This document shows, piece after piece, positions 1-5,298 of a stretch of DNA of 33,257 nt. Numbering within the stretch: position 1 is the first letter of the stretch; the number at the start of each line of letters is the position of its first letter. The notes beneath the pieces are model-generated. The model worked only from the letters and a program-made list of their open reading frames with translations. It was not told the DNA's origin and ran no database searches. Source of the stretch: a virus; IMG/VR virus record IMGVR_UViG_3300032309_001493, positions 1-33,257 of that record, one strand, 5' to 3'. The position numbers were made by a program, and so were the translations under genes.

Positions 1-45
1 CATAAGCGCCGCCATGAGGCGTTGTTCTTCTTCGGCACTGGCCAT
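1..45 (-). CDS. Terminase large subunit, N-terminal end only (partial)
   Basis: Only the first 15 codons lie in the window, reading leftward off the edge (MASAEEEQRLMAALM). The ATG overlaps the stop of the small terminase gene in a TAATG arrangement, which is typical of translationally coupled terminase pairs. The identity is inferred from position alone: the gene directly after a small terminase is nearly always the ATPase/nuclease large subunit. The visible residues, polar and helical, carry no diagnostic motif. Confidence 0.4.
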   Translation of the reverse strand, partial: MASAEEEQRLMAALM

Positions 46-488
46 TAGGTTACATCCGTTACGTTGTCGAGGTAAAGAGCAGACACACGACGGTCGGCTT
101 CTTCGATGGCAGCACTAATCGAAATAGACTGGGTCACGTCGATCTGCTTGACATCTCCAAAACGTTTGCGGTTCCAATTTGCCATTTGTTTGCGATACTC
201 GGTACAACGAAACTTAGAGCGATCAATGTCTTCCATCGTATCAACGCCGTCAGCGATAGAAATGATTTCTTCTGAGAGAAGCTCCGCTCGGGTTTCGAGT
301 GCTTGGTAGTATCTGGCTTTCCGTTCAGGGTTGGCAAGGATCCAGTGCATCATCGAGCCTGGATTAATGTTTCGATGGTCTTCGCGAACAGCGTTGATGA
401 ATGAAACTTTCTCCATCATCCGTTCGAGAACAGTCTCGAAAGCAATCTCGTAATTAAAATGTGCGAGGGGTGCGTTATCTGCTGCCAT
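45..488 (-). CDS. Terminase small subunit
   Basis: This 147-residue protein would recognise the packaging site on concatemeric phage DNA and deliver it to the large terminase. The pattern seen is that of the Sf6-type small terminases: an N-terminal helix (EIAFETVLERMMEKVSF), a helix-turn-helix-like stretch with GSMMHWILANPERKARYYQA near residues 43-62, an acidic helical segment (EEIISIADG), and then a run (EYRKQMANWNRKRFGD) matching the usual C-terminal motif of the form R-K-W-x-x-x-K-x-x-P-K-x-Y-G. Length fits the family (about 140-180). There is no clear Shine-Dalgarno site before the ATG, but a possible leftward promoter lies so close that the message may be leaderless. It heads the presumed late transcription unit. 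Confidence 0.8.
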   Translation of the reverse strand: MAADNAPLAHFNYEIAFETVLERMMEKVSFINAVREDHRNINPGSMMHWILANPERKARYYQALETRAELLSEEIISIADGVDTMEDIDRSKFRCTEYRKQMANWNRKRFGDVKQIDVTQSISISAAIEEADRRVSALYLDNVTDVT

Positions 489-494
489 GATACT

Positions 495-522
495 ACTGTA
501 ACATTTTAGGGAATTGAATCAA
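495..522 (-). promoter_or_regulatory. Possible leftward promoter for the terminase/late genes
   Basis: On the minus strand TTGATT (517-522) is followed after 16 bases by TACAGT (495-500). Four of six bases match consensus in each box. Transcription would start almost at the small terminase ATG (488), giving a leaderless or near-leaderless message, which agrees with the lack of a Shine-Dalgarno site there. The boxes are weak. Confidence 0.25.
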
Positions 523-554
523 GACGATGCAGAAATTTACGATGGTGGCGGGTA

Positions 555-599
555 GGGTATGGTTGAAAAGGGTATGGTTGAAAAGGGTATGGTTGAAAA
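555..599. repeat. Three perfect tandem copies of a 15-base unit
   Basis: GGGTATGGTTGAAAA is present three times without mismatch at 555-569, 570-584 and 585-599, followed by an A-rich tract. It lies about 70 bases upstream of the leftward small terminase gene. Evenly spaced copies suggest an array of protein-binding sites such as terminase, initiator or activator sites. Which of these is unknown. Confidence 0.85.
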
Positions 600-646
600 A
601 AATAAAAAAAAATTTTCTAGTAGAGCTACCGTAGCCGCAGCGGGCC

Positions 647-660
647 GGTAGGGCCCTACC
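647..660. repeat. GC-rich perfect palindrome
   Basis: GGTAGGGCCCTACC is a perfect 14-base palindrome. A nearby GCTACCGTAGC (about 625-635) and the word CTACCG can also pair with CGGTAG. This GC-rich block sits between an A-rich tract and a long AT-rich stretch. It resembles the compact palindromes found at protein-binding or origin sites more than a terminator, since no T-run follows. Confidence 0.6.
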
Positions 661-702
661 CGGGGGGTATAGATAAAATTTTAGTAGTTCAAATTGTATT
701 AG

Positions 703-714
703 TTAAAATTTTAA
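703..714. repeat. AT palindrome
   Basis: TTAAAATTTTAA is a perfect 12-base palindrome inside the AT-rich tract. In such AT-rich sequence a palindrome of this size may arise by chance. It is listed because a longer inverted repeat follows 35 bases later. Confidence 0.4.
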
Positions 715-748
715 TTAAATTATATCAATTATTACAACGTAAGATTGC

Positions 749-775
749 ATACAATTTTAATTAATAAAATTGTAT
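749..775. repeat. Inverted repeat with 11-base arms
   Basis: ATACAATTTTA (749-759) and TAAAATTGTAT (765-775) are perfect inverted copies around a 5-base centre (ATTAA). The 27-base site has the size and spacing of an operator for a dimeric DNA-binding protein, or of an element extruded or melted at an origin. It lies just before the first promoter-like element at 793. Confidence 0.6.
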
Positions 776-792
776 TGTCTGTTAACAAAATT

Positions 793-813
793 TTAACGAA
801 TTGATGCTACGAT
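793..813 (+). promoter_or_regulatory. Degenerate copy of the early promoter-like element
   Basis: TTAAC (793-797), ten bases, then TACGAT (808-813). This has exactly the spacing of the six elements found between the early genes, though the second box matches them less well. No hairpin and no gene follow directly, so it is the least certain member of the set. Confidence 0.3.
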
Positions 814-1027
814 GTTAGGTGACGACGCATGGCCATCGGGTATTCTCGAAAGCGCATTTAACATAATAAAGATTATCGGACGTTCAGGCTGATTCGTTCG
901 AGTGTTTTTCGACGGGTGATGTTGCGTTAATGTTTTGTTAACCATAAAGATAATTTTGACTTTTTGTTAATTCCGTGAGAGACTGTGAAAAAAACCTAAA
1001 TTTAGAATTGTCAAGCTTTGGTGCATA

Positions 1028-1049
1028 TTTTTACGATGTTTTTACGATG
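1028..1049. repeat. Direct tandem repeat of 11 bases
   Basis: TTTTTACGATG occurs twice back to back (1028-1038 and 1039-1049). A cluster of GGCAA words follows at about 1078-1113 (four copies, irregular spacing). These could be iteron-like binding sites; no function can be assigned from sequence alone. Confidence 0.5.
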
Positions 1050-1333
1050 TGTTTGTTGTCTATGGTTAACAAATTAAGGCAAAATAAGGCAAATTTTAGG
1101 CAATTGTGGCAAAAAACCAAAAACTCACTAAAAATATTTTTTTCCACGGCGGTTTAAATTGCAGCAAAAAATCATCGTCTTTTTAAGTTTCTTACTTTAT
1201 CGATTGCATCTTATCAACAACTCAAACATTCCCTCTAAACCTTTTATCAAGCCATTTAACTCATCGATAAGAATTTTCTTAACAATATATAAGAGAGGAA
1301 TAAAAAATGTCTATAAGAATCCCTTTTTTCAGC

Positions 1334-1362
1334 TTGACAAGTCATAACTTTCCCTTTACGGT
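1334..1362 (+). promoter_or_regulatory. Candidate sigma-70-type early promoter
   Basis: A perfect TTGACA (1334-1339) is followed after 17 bases by TACGGT (1357-1362), about 55 bases before the first early gene. The -35 box lies in the word GCTTGACAAGTC, which recurs exactly at the promoter near 11604. The -10 box matches only three of six bases, so initiation may need an activator or be weak. Confidence 0.45.
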
Positions 1363-1415
1363 TCTCTTACGGCGAATCAACCCGTCGTAAACACTCGTTA
1401 ACGAAAGGCAATCGA

Positions 1416-2084
1416 ATGTTTCAGGCTAAGCAGATTGACGTTTCACGCGTTCGTGATCTTTATAAATTGTCACCTGACGGATTGCTTGCGAATCATGACG
1501 GCACAATCGCGCACACGATTAAAAGGGGCATTCAATTAACCGTTCCACTCGCAAACGGTGAATTGATATCTTTGCGCCGTGCAATCTGGGCATGCGCTTA
1601 TGATTCACTTCCTGAAAAGATTCACAAAAAGCGAATTTCGGATATTGAACGCTTAGATAACCTAACCGACAAGCCTTTAAACCGTCGCAGGCAATATCAA
1701 GCGCGCGTAATGGTAAACGGTCGATCAACTAGTCTAGGTTATCACGCGACGCAAAGGGAACGTGACGAAGCGATTGAAGAATATGAGAAACACGGCGAAA
1801 CGTTGCTGATTAAAGCAGTGCAAAACGAATTCAAAGTCATTCGTCACGTCGGCACAAGAATGACGTCGCTAGGCATTTATCCTACTCGAGACGATGCGGA
1901 GCAAGTCGTTCGTGGTCGCTACAAATACGGCCTGAGAGTACCGGGATTCGCTTATTCCAGCGTCACTGGCGAGCGCAGAGCGGTCGGTATGTTTCGCGAT
2001 GCATTCGAAGCTAAAAACGCCGTTAATCGCTGGATTATCATAGAAGGCTTTTTGCTGGGGTTTGATCAATTCGAGAAAATTTGA
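1416..2084 (+). CDS. AP2/HNH-like DNA-binding protein with degenerate HNH core
   Basis: This 222-residue protein heads the early cluster; its start is supported by GAAAGG eight bases upstream. Residues about 15-80 follow the layout of phage HNH endonucleases (a start like LYKLSPDGLLANHDG, then SLRRAIWACAYDSLPEKIH and ISDIERLDNLTD, where active members read H-R-L-x-W, D-H-I-N-G-D and D-N-R-x-x-N-L). The catalytic histidines are absent. Three AP2-like segments follow, each with a basic beta-strand patch and a helix, of the form QARVMVNGRSTSLGYHATQ and TRMTSLGIYPTRDDAEQVV. I infer a protein that binds DNA but no longer cuts, possibly a regulator of the nearby repeated elements. Family placement is by pattern only. 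Confidence 0.5.
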   Translation: MFQAKQIDVSRVRDLYKLSPDGLLANHDGTIAHTIKRGIQLTVPLANGELISLRRAIWACAYDSLPEKIHKKRISDIERLDNLTDKPLNRRRQYQARVMVNGRSTSLGYHATQRERDEAIEEYEKHGETLLIKAVQNEFKVIRHVGTRMTSLGIYPTRDDAEQVVRGRYKYGLRVPGFAYSSVTGERRAVGMFRDAFEAKNAVNRWIIIEGFLLGFDQFEKI

Positions 2085-2103
2085 ATTACCCGTTTACCCT
2101 TCG

Positions 2104-2134
2104 TTAAGGACTGGCTGCTATTCTACAATCATAG
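2104..2134 (+). promoter_or_regulatory. Early promoter-like element, copy 1 (no hairpin)
   Basis: TTAAG (2104-2108), ten bases, then TATTCT (2119-2124) and ACAATCATAG. It shares spacing and -10-like box with the copies at 2389, 2810, 3165, 3492 and 3910. No hairpin follows. The next gene starts at 2159 after AAGGGAG. Confidence 0.45.
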
Positions 2135-2158
2135 AGACAACAAAGGGAGTTAACGAAA

Positions 2159-2380
2159 ATGGAAACGCTTCAAAATCTTTATTACGAATTGCGAATCAAA
2201 ACCGTCGGCATCCGCACAAAAATCTGGTACATTTTAAATTATCGCACCCTTCGTGCCAGTCGTCAAAACTACGCTAATTTCAATGCCGTTTGCGATGCTT
2301 ACGATGCATTATGCGAAAAGCAAGGGATTAAACCAAAAACTTTCAAAGCCTTCGGGTGGACAAGATATTATCCCGAATAA
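2159..2380 (+). CDS. Small hypothetical protein
   Basis: This 73-residue basic protein is not recognised. It contains a long helical, arginine- and tyrosine-rich segment (RTKIWYILNYRTLRASRQ) and ends KAFGWTRYYPE. The start is supported by AAAGGGAG at about 2142-2149. It is preceded and followed by promoter-like elements, so it may be expressed as a single-gene unit. Small basic early phage proteins often bind a host protein or DNA, but nothing in this sequence decides that. Confidence 0.65.
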   Translation: METLQNLYYELRIKTVGIRTKIWYILNYRTLRASRQNYANFNAVCDAYDALCEKQGIKPKTFKAFGWTRYYPE

Positions 2381-2388
2381 ACACTAAA

Positions 2389-2435
2389 TTAACCTTTATC
2401 GCTTAATCTAAAATCATGGGGCGAGCAATCGCCCC
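2389..2435 (+). promoter_or_regulatory. Early promoter-like element with 5' hairpin, copy 2
   Basis: TTAAC (2389-2393), ten bases, TAATCT (2404-2409), then a hairpin: GGGGCGA (2418-2424), loop GCAA, TCGCCCC (2429-2435). GCAA is a GNRA tetraloop, unusually stable in RNA. If TAATCT is the -10 box, the transcript would begin about at the hairpin. The next gene starts 21 bases later with its own AAGGGA. Confidence 0.55.
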
Positions 2436-2456
2436 GTTAACCAAGGGAATAAGACA

Positions 2457-2801
2457 ATGACAATCGCAGTTAATAGAGACTTCAAAGCCTATCAAGGCAA
2501 GAATCAGGAAAATCTGGTATTCGCTCTAATCGGCATGTTTCGTGGGCGGATGCATGAAACGACGCCCGTATTCATGACATACAAACAAGCGCAGGAATTA
2601 GGTGGCCAGGTGCGCAAAGGCGAAAAAGGCCATTTAATCGGATATTACGGTACTGCCGAAAAAACCGACAAACAAGGCAACGTTTACACCGACAAACACC
2701 GTAAAAGCTATCGTGTTTTTAACGTGTCGCAGATTGACGGATTGCCAGAGCAATTTTACTTCAAGATTGATCTAACCGTCGATAACGCCGACGCAGCGTA
2801 A
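2457..2801 (+). CDS. ArdC-type N-terminal ssDNA-binding domain protein
   Basis: The 114 residues match the N-terminal domain of ArdC-type antirestriction proteins (DUF1738). The recognisable run is MTYKQAQELGGQVRKGEKG near residues 41-59, followed by a strand pair and YRVFNVSQIDGLPE near residues 89-102. In ArdC this domain binds single-stranded DNA and is followed by a zinc metalloprotease domain. Here the protein stops after the first domain and no HExxH motif is present. The natural length of the stand-alone domain and a good AAGGGA site argue for a complete gene rather than a fragment. Possible role: protecting entering DNA from host restriction, or DNA processing early in infection. Confidence 0.75.
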   Translation: MTIAVNRDFKAYQGKNQENLVFALIGMFRGRMHETTPVFMTYKQAQELGGQVRKGEKGHLIGYYGTAEKTDKQGNVYTDKHRKSYRVFNVSQIDGLPEQFYFKIDLTVDNADAA

Positions 2802-2809
2802 ACACTAAA

Positions 2810-2860
2810 TTAACCTTTACCGCGTATTCTAAAATCATGGGGAGGCGATCAAGCCTTCCC
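2810..2860 (+). promoter_or_regulatory. Early promoter-like element with 5' hairpin, copy 3
   Basis: TTAAC (2810-2814), ten bases, TATTCT (2825-2830), then GGGGAGGC (2839-2846), loop GATCAA, GCCTTCCC (2853-2860), an 8-pair stem with one G-T pair. The lead-in AACACTAAATTAACCTTTA is identical to that of copy 2, so these two units are closely related duplicates. GGGGG before the ATG at 2880 is the ribosome site. Confidence 0.55.
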
Positions 2861-2879
2861 GCAACATGGGGGTTTAACA

Positions 2880-3161
2880 ATGGTTGACTTAGTTTATGGC
2901 GACAACGGAATTTTTACTTGGTTTTTACCAGAATCCGTTGACGGTGAAAATGCATGGCGGCAGATTGCCGTTGCGTATGAAAAAACAGACGAAAATATGC
3001 GCCCTAGAGCTGGCAGCGTTTACACCGCGCATTTACCGGGATTGTTGCGCAAGCTGCGCAAAGCGGGCTACGTCGTCAAAAAATCGCCCAAGATCAAAGG
3101 CAAAGTGATCGATCATCTAACGGCCGAGGACTTAGCGCTTTTAGATCAACTTGGTAACTGA
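2880..3161 (+). CDS. Small hypothetical protein
   Basis: This 93-residue protein is not recognised. It is basic in its second half (LLRKLRKAGYVVKKSPKIKGK), and ends with an acidic helix (TAEDLALLDQLGN). The layout, a mixed N-terminal part, a basic linker and a short C-terminal helix, would suit a nucleic-acid-binding accessory factor, but that is a guess. It is transcribed from its own element (2810) and followed by the next element (3165). Confidence 0.65.
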   Translation: MVDLVYGDNGIFTWFLPESVDGENAWRQIAVAYEKTDENMRPRAGSVYTAHLPGLLRKLRKAGYVVKKSPKIKGKVIDHLTAEDLALLDQLGN

Positions 3162-3164
3162 AAA

Positions 3165-3213
3165 TTAACCTTTACCCACTATCCTACAAATAGGGCAGTT
3201 ATGGTGACTGCCC
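3165..3213 (+). promoter_or_regulatory. Early promoter-like element with 5' hairpin, copy 4
   Basis: TTAAC (3165-3169), ten bases, TATCCT (3180-3185), then GGGCAGT (3193-3199), loop of 7, ACTGCCC (3207-3213). It begins right after the stop of the previous gene. It is almost identical to copy 5 at 3492, including the sequence between hairpin and ATG. Confidence 0.55.
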
Positions 3214-3233
3214 AAAACAATCAAGGGCACAAA

Positions 3234-3491
3234 ATGAAAAAAGTATTTTTTAACATCGTAGTCAATCCGATGATCGTTGATAGTGACGGTCGTTGCTCTA
3301 TCGTTGTGGGTTTACCGATTGCGCGATTCATTCATGATAATCATGCAACGCTGCAAGAAAAAGTGAATGAGGTTTACAACGAATTACGGGCAGAAGGTAA
3401 AGAAAATTTTGAAATTTACGCCTATCAAAGCAATGGCCGCAAAGTTAGAAATTTCAACCCTATTACAAAACGCTTTAAAGGCAACCCTTAA
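3234..3491 (+). CDS. Small hypothetical protein
   Basis: The likely start is ATG 3234, since CAAGGG lies seven bases upstream and the in-frame ATG at 3201 falls in the hairpin loop. The 85-residue product (MKKVFFNIVVNPMIVDSDG...) begins with a beta-strand, has an amphipathic helix (ATLQEKVNEVYNELRAEGK) and ends in a basic tail (RKVRNFNPITKRFKGNP). I do not recognise the family. Alternating strand-helix-strand suggests a small folded alpha/beta domain. Confidence 0.65.
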   Translation: MKKVFFNIVVNPMIVDSDGRCSIVVGLPIARFIHDNHATLQEKVNEVYNELRAEGKENFEIYAYQSNGRKVRNFNPITKRFKGNP

Positions 3492-3549
3492 TTAACCTTT
3501 ACCCACTATTCTACAAATAGGGCAGTAATCAAGCTGCCCAAAACAATCA
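3492..3549 (+). promoter_or_regulatory. Early promoter-like element with 5' hairpin, copy 5
   Basis: TTAAC (3492-3496), ten bases, TATTCT (3507-3512), then GGGCAG (3530-3535), loop of 8, CTGCCC (3544-3549). It overlaps the last base of the previous stop codon. The element, hairpin stem and the following spacer with its GGGCACAAAATGA start are nearly the same as in copy 4. Confidence 0.55.
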
Positions 3550-3559
3550 GGGGCACAAA

Positions 3560-3721
3560 ATGACAATCGCACCAAACGAAACACAAGAGCAATACGATCG
3601 TAAAAACGAATTGTTTAAAATTCGTGAACAACGCGAATTAACAATGTTAGAATTATACGAATTGCGGGACTTGACGCGCATTGCAACAGAACACTTATTT
3701 GTTATCGGGAAGGGAGTTTAA
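3560..3721 (+). CDS. Small helical hypothetical protein
   Basis: A 53-codon gene starting MTIAPNETQEQYDRKNELF and ending TEHLFVIGKGV. It is strongly helical and charged (about half its residues are D, E, K, R or Q), suggesting a coiled-coil or helical hairpin. The start is supported by AGGGG eight bases upstream and by the conserved spacing seen before gene 3234. Its stop TAA is one base before the ATG of the next gene, so the two are probably translated together. No family is recognised. Confidence 0.6.
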   Translation: MTIAPNETQEQYDRKNELFKIREQRELTMLELYELRDLTRIATEHLFVIGKGV

Positions 3722-3722
3722 C

Positions 3723-3902
3723 ATGCGCCAGTTTGATCTATCTTACAGCACGCAAGGCGGACGCCTTACGTTCAAAGCGCTTAATGAGAACGGCGAGCGT
3801 GCGCTTTGGGAGGTTATCAGCCTTATGCAGGAGTCGGATACCTTAGAGAGCGTGCTACTGACGCTCAAACGCAAGGGATTCACCGTTCGCAAAGCTCGTT
3901 AA
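3723..3902 (+). CDS. Small hypothetical protein
   Basis: ATG 3723 is chosen because GAAGGGAG ends seven bases before it; an upstream in-frame ATG at 3681 has no such site. The 59-residue product (MRQFDLSYSTQGGRLTFKAL...) shows an N-terminal beta-hairpin, a central helix (GERALWEVISLMQE) and a basic C-terminal strand (LKRKGFTVRKAR). The compact beta-alpha-beta layout resembles many small phage proteins of unknown function. Confidence 0.65.
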   Translation: MRQFDLSYSTQGGRLTFKALNENGERALWEVISLMQESDTLESVLLTLKRKGFTVRKAR

Positions 3903-3909
3903 TCATTCT

Positions 3910-3930
3910 TTAACTTTTTGCTGCTATCTT
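3910..3930 (+). promoter_or_regulatory. Early promoter-like element, copy 6 (no hairpin)
   Basis: TTAAC (3910-3914), ten bases, TATCTT (3925-3930). The word GCTGCTATCTT resembles GCTGCTATTCT of copy 1, so these two hairpin-free copies form a subtype. GGAGG at 3949-3953 serves the next gene. Confidence 0.45.
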
Positions 3931-3958
3931 AAAAATATACACAAACATGGAGGTTACA

Positions 3959-4141
3959 ATGATAAAGTTTTTACAAAAGCTTTTTGGTAAAAAACAACCA
4001 AAATTAATTATTAAAAACGATCGTTTTTGGTTTACTCATTGTGAATGTATTAAATCTAAACCAGAGTTTTGTTATTTTCCTGTAAATTTAGATTTCACCA
4101 ACGGTGACAATAAATTTAGCAAAAAAGAGATTAAAAAATGA
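3959..4141 (+). CDS. Small basic hypothetical protein
   Basis: ATG 3959 is preferred over the in-frame ATG 3947, because GGAGG at 3949-3953 would then lie at a normal distance. The 60-residue product (MIKFLQKLFGKKQPKLIIK...) is lysine-rich, with two cysteines in FTHCECIK and a third in EFCYF. Base composition is more AT-rich than that of its neighbours, as is the lysine content, so it may be a recent arrival. The stop overlaps the next start (ATGA). No family is recognised. Confidence 0.6.
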   Translation: MIKFLQKLFGKKQPKLIIKNDRFWFTHCECIKSKPEFCYFPVNLDFTNGDNKFSKKEIKK

Positions 4142-4641
4142 CAAAATCACTTTTTCAATACCACGGGCATACAGTCGAGAGACTGTTACCCCGTAGCACG
4201 CCGATAAGGCACCACCAGAGCCTGCTTGATACAATCGGGCATGATCGTATGGTTTTGCACCATGATAGCGGCTATTTCGTGTTTAACCCACCTTTGCCAG
4301 CGGATACGCCGCACCATGCATCGCTGGCAATCACTCAACCATTCAACCAACCTGAACAACCATCGACACAATCGGAGGCTAAGGTGAACACAACTAAGCT
4401 ATCAAGCATCCAGGACACGCTGGCATTGGCGTACCTGAAGGCTAACGACTATTTCGATTCTTTGTATGACGAAACACCCGAAGTAAATCAGCTGATACAG
4501 CTTAACGACTCTGGTTCAGAGTTGCGCTTTGTATCCGATGTGCTCAACACTTTAACCGACCTGATTGCCAGGATCGACAACCAAATAGGGGTGTTACCTG
4601 AACCAGAAGATTACTACGAACCAGATACAATTTATTATTGA
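4138..4641 (+). CDS. Hypothetical protein, two-part
   Basis: This 167-residue protein has no recognised domain. The first 75 residues are rich in histidine and proline (PIRHHQSLLDTIGHDR, LPADTPHHASL). After a Q/P/S linker (about 76-93) comes an acidic helical part (DTLALAYLKANDYFDSLYDE) that ends in a run of D, E and Y residues (EPEDYYEPDTIYY). A GTG at 4384, preceded by GGAGG, could start a shorter product consisting of the acidic helical part alone, an internal start worth noting. The gene is coupled to the previous one by ATGA. Confidence 0.65.
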   Translation: MTKSLFQYHGHTVERLLPRSTPIRHHQSLLDTIGHDRMVLHHDSGYFVFNPPLPADTPHHASLAITQPFNQPEQPSTQSEAKVNTTKLSSIQDTLALAYLKANDYFDSLYDETPEVNQLIQLNDSGSELRFVSDVLNTLTDLIARIDNQIGVLPEPEDYYEPDTIYY

Positions 4642-4655
4642 GAAGGGGTAAGACA

Positions 4656-4808
4656 ATGACACGCAAAAACTTAGAGCAATCGATTGCGGCTAAATGGCAG
4701 GCCGTTAAGACCATTGAGGCGCAAGAGCTAAAGGCTACGCCTCAAGAGATACAAGAGCAGATCATGGCCATGTTTGCCGCAATCAATGAGGGAGAAAACA
4801 ATGCGTAG
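4656..4808 (+). CDS. Small helical hypothetical protein
   Basis: A 50-codon gene beginning MTRKNLEQSIAAKWQAVKT and ending AAINEGENNA. The start is supported by GAAGGGG about ten bases upstream. It reads as two helices rich in alanine, glutamine and glutamate. Its 3' end supplies the GAGGGAG ribosome site for the overlapping next gene. The function is unknown. Confidence 0.6.
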   Translation: MTRKNLEQSIAAKWQAVKTIEAQELKATPQEIQEQIMAMFAAINEGENNA

Positions 4809-4893
4809 TTTAATTCTTAGCAAGCTGATCGACTTGATGCTGGTGATCGTCGGCATTGTAGCTTTCTTCGCAATCGTTGGAGGTATGGTATGA
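4801..4893 (+). CDS. 30-residue single-pass membrane peptide
   Basis: The peptide MRSLILSKLIDLMLVIVGIV continues with AFFAIVGGMV and is almost entirely one hydrophobic helix after two basic residues. GAGGGAG lies seven bases before the ATG. It overlaps the previous gene by 8 bases and the next by ATGA, which supports real translation. Peptides of this sort in early phage regions often target host membrane proteins, or act in lysis timing or exclusion; no homology is claimed. Confidence 0.6.
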   Translation: MRSLILSKLIDLMLVIVGIVAFFAIVGGMV

Positions 4894-5135
4894 GCACGGA
4901 AAAAGTTATCCGTAAACGCTTGTCACAAGTGTTCAAAGACGATCAGATTAAAACCCTGATCGACTCAATCAGCCGAATGCACAATGAGCGCATTCCGTTA
5001 GCCGTTGCGCAGATCAATTTATCAATCTTGGACTCTGAGTTAGAGAAGCATGGCGAGAAGGGCACACAAGCCTTGTGCGCAATACGCTGGCTGCTTCGCT
5101 CTATGTATGCCTCAAACACTGGAAAGGACTTTTAA
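4890..5135 (+). CDS. Small hypothetical protein
   Basis: An 81-residue protein (MSTEKVIRKRLSQVFKDDQI...) not recognised. It is mostly helical and mildly amphipathic, with a basic N-terminus and one cysteine in QALCAIRWLLRSMYASN. The start overlaps the preceding membrane peptide stop (ATGA). GGAGG at about 4879-4883 sits inside the previous gene and serves as the ribosome site. Confidence 0.6.
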   Translation: MSTEKVIRKRLSQVFKDDQIKTLIDSISRMHNERIPLAVAQINLSILDSELEKHGEKGTQALCAIRWLLRSMYASNTGKDF

Positions 5136-5136
5136 C

Positions 5137-5298
5137 ATGTATAAACTGGCAGCAATTTTCCTGATTATCGTTGTGCTATTCGGACAAGCTAAGGCTGAAA
5201 CGATTCAGCTTGTTTGTACGCAAACGACGATCCATTCAAACACCGCAGACGACATATTCATAATGGTTGATTGCAAACAACCAAAGGGGGCAAAATGA
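5137..5298 (+). CDS. Small exported protein
   Basis: The start is ATG 5137, after GGAAAGGA; the longer frame from 5050 lies inside the previous gene. The 53-residue product begins with a clear signal peptide (MYKLAAIFLIIVVLFGQAKA, likely cut after AKA). It leaves a mature 33-residue part with two cysteines (VCTQTTIHSNTADDIFIMVD then CKQPKG) that could form one disulfide in the periplasm. It overlaps the wall hydrolase start by ATGA. It may be a periplasmic partner or inhibitor of that enzyme; this is inferred from position only. Confidence 0.65.
   Translation: MYKLAAIFLIIVVLFGQAKAETIQLVCTQTTIHSNTADDIFIMVDCKQPKGAK

Larger units (their letters stand above)
489..1415. other. Gene-free control region between leftward late and rightward early genes
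   Basis: About 930 bases contain no convincing gene. From left to right: a possible leftward promoter, three tandem copies of a 15-base unit, a GC-rich palindrome, a very AT-rich stretch (about 661-800) with two more palindromes, one copy of the early promoter-like element (793), a direct repeat TTTTTACGATG (1028-1049), a cluster of GGCAA words (about 1078-1113), and a TTGACA-type promoter before the first early gene. Position between divergent transcription units, a GC palindrome beside an AT-rich tract and several repeat families together suggest a control region, possibly including a replication origin or packaging site. That function is inference. Confidence 0.6.

Noticed and set aside
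555-599. CRISPR-like array
   Set aside because: The copies are directly adjacent without spacers and only 15 bases long.
975-1157. Open frame of 60 codons in the control region
   Set aside because: GTG start without ribosome site, low-complexity AT-rich translation, and overlap with direct repeats; it looks like chance.
1159-1347. Open frame of 62 codons in the control region
   Set aside because: No ribosome site, and the frame runs through the TTGACA promoter box; composition is like random AT-rich DNA.
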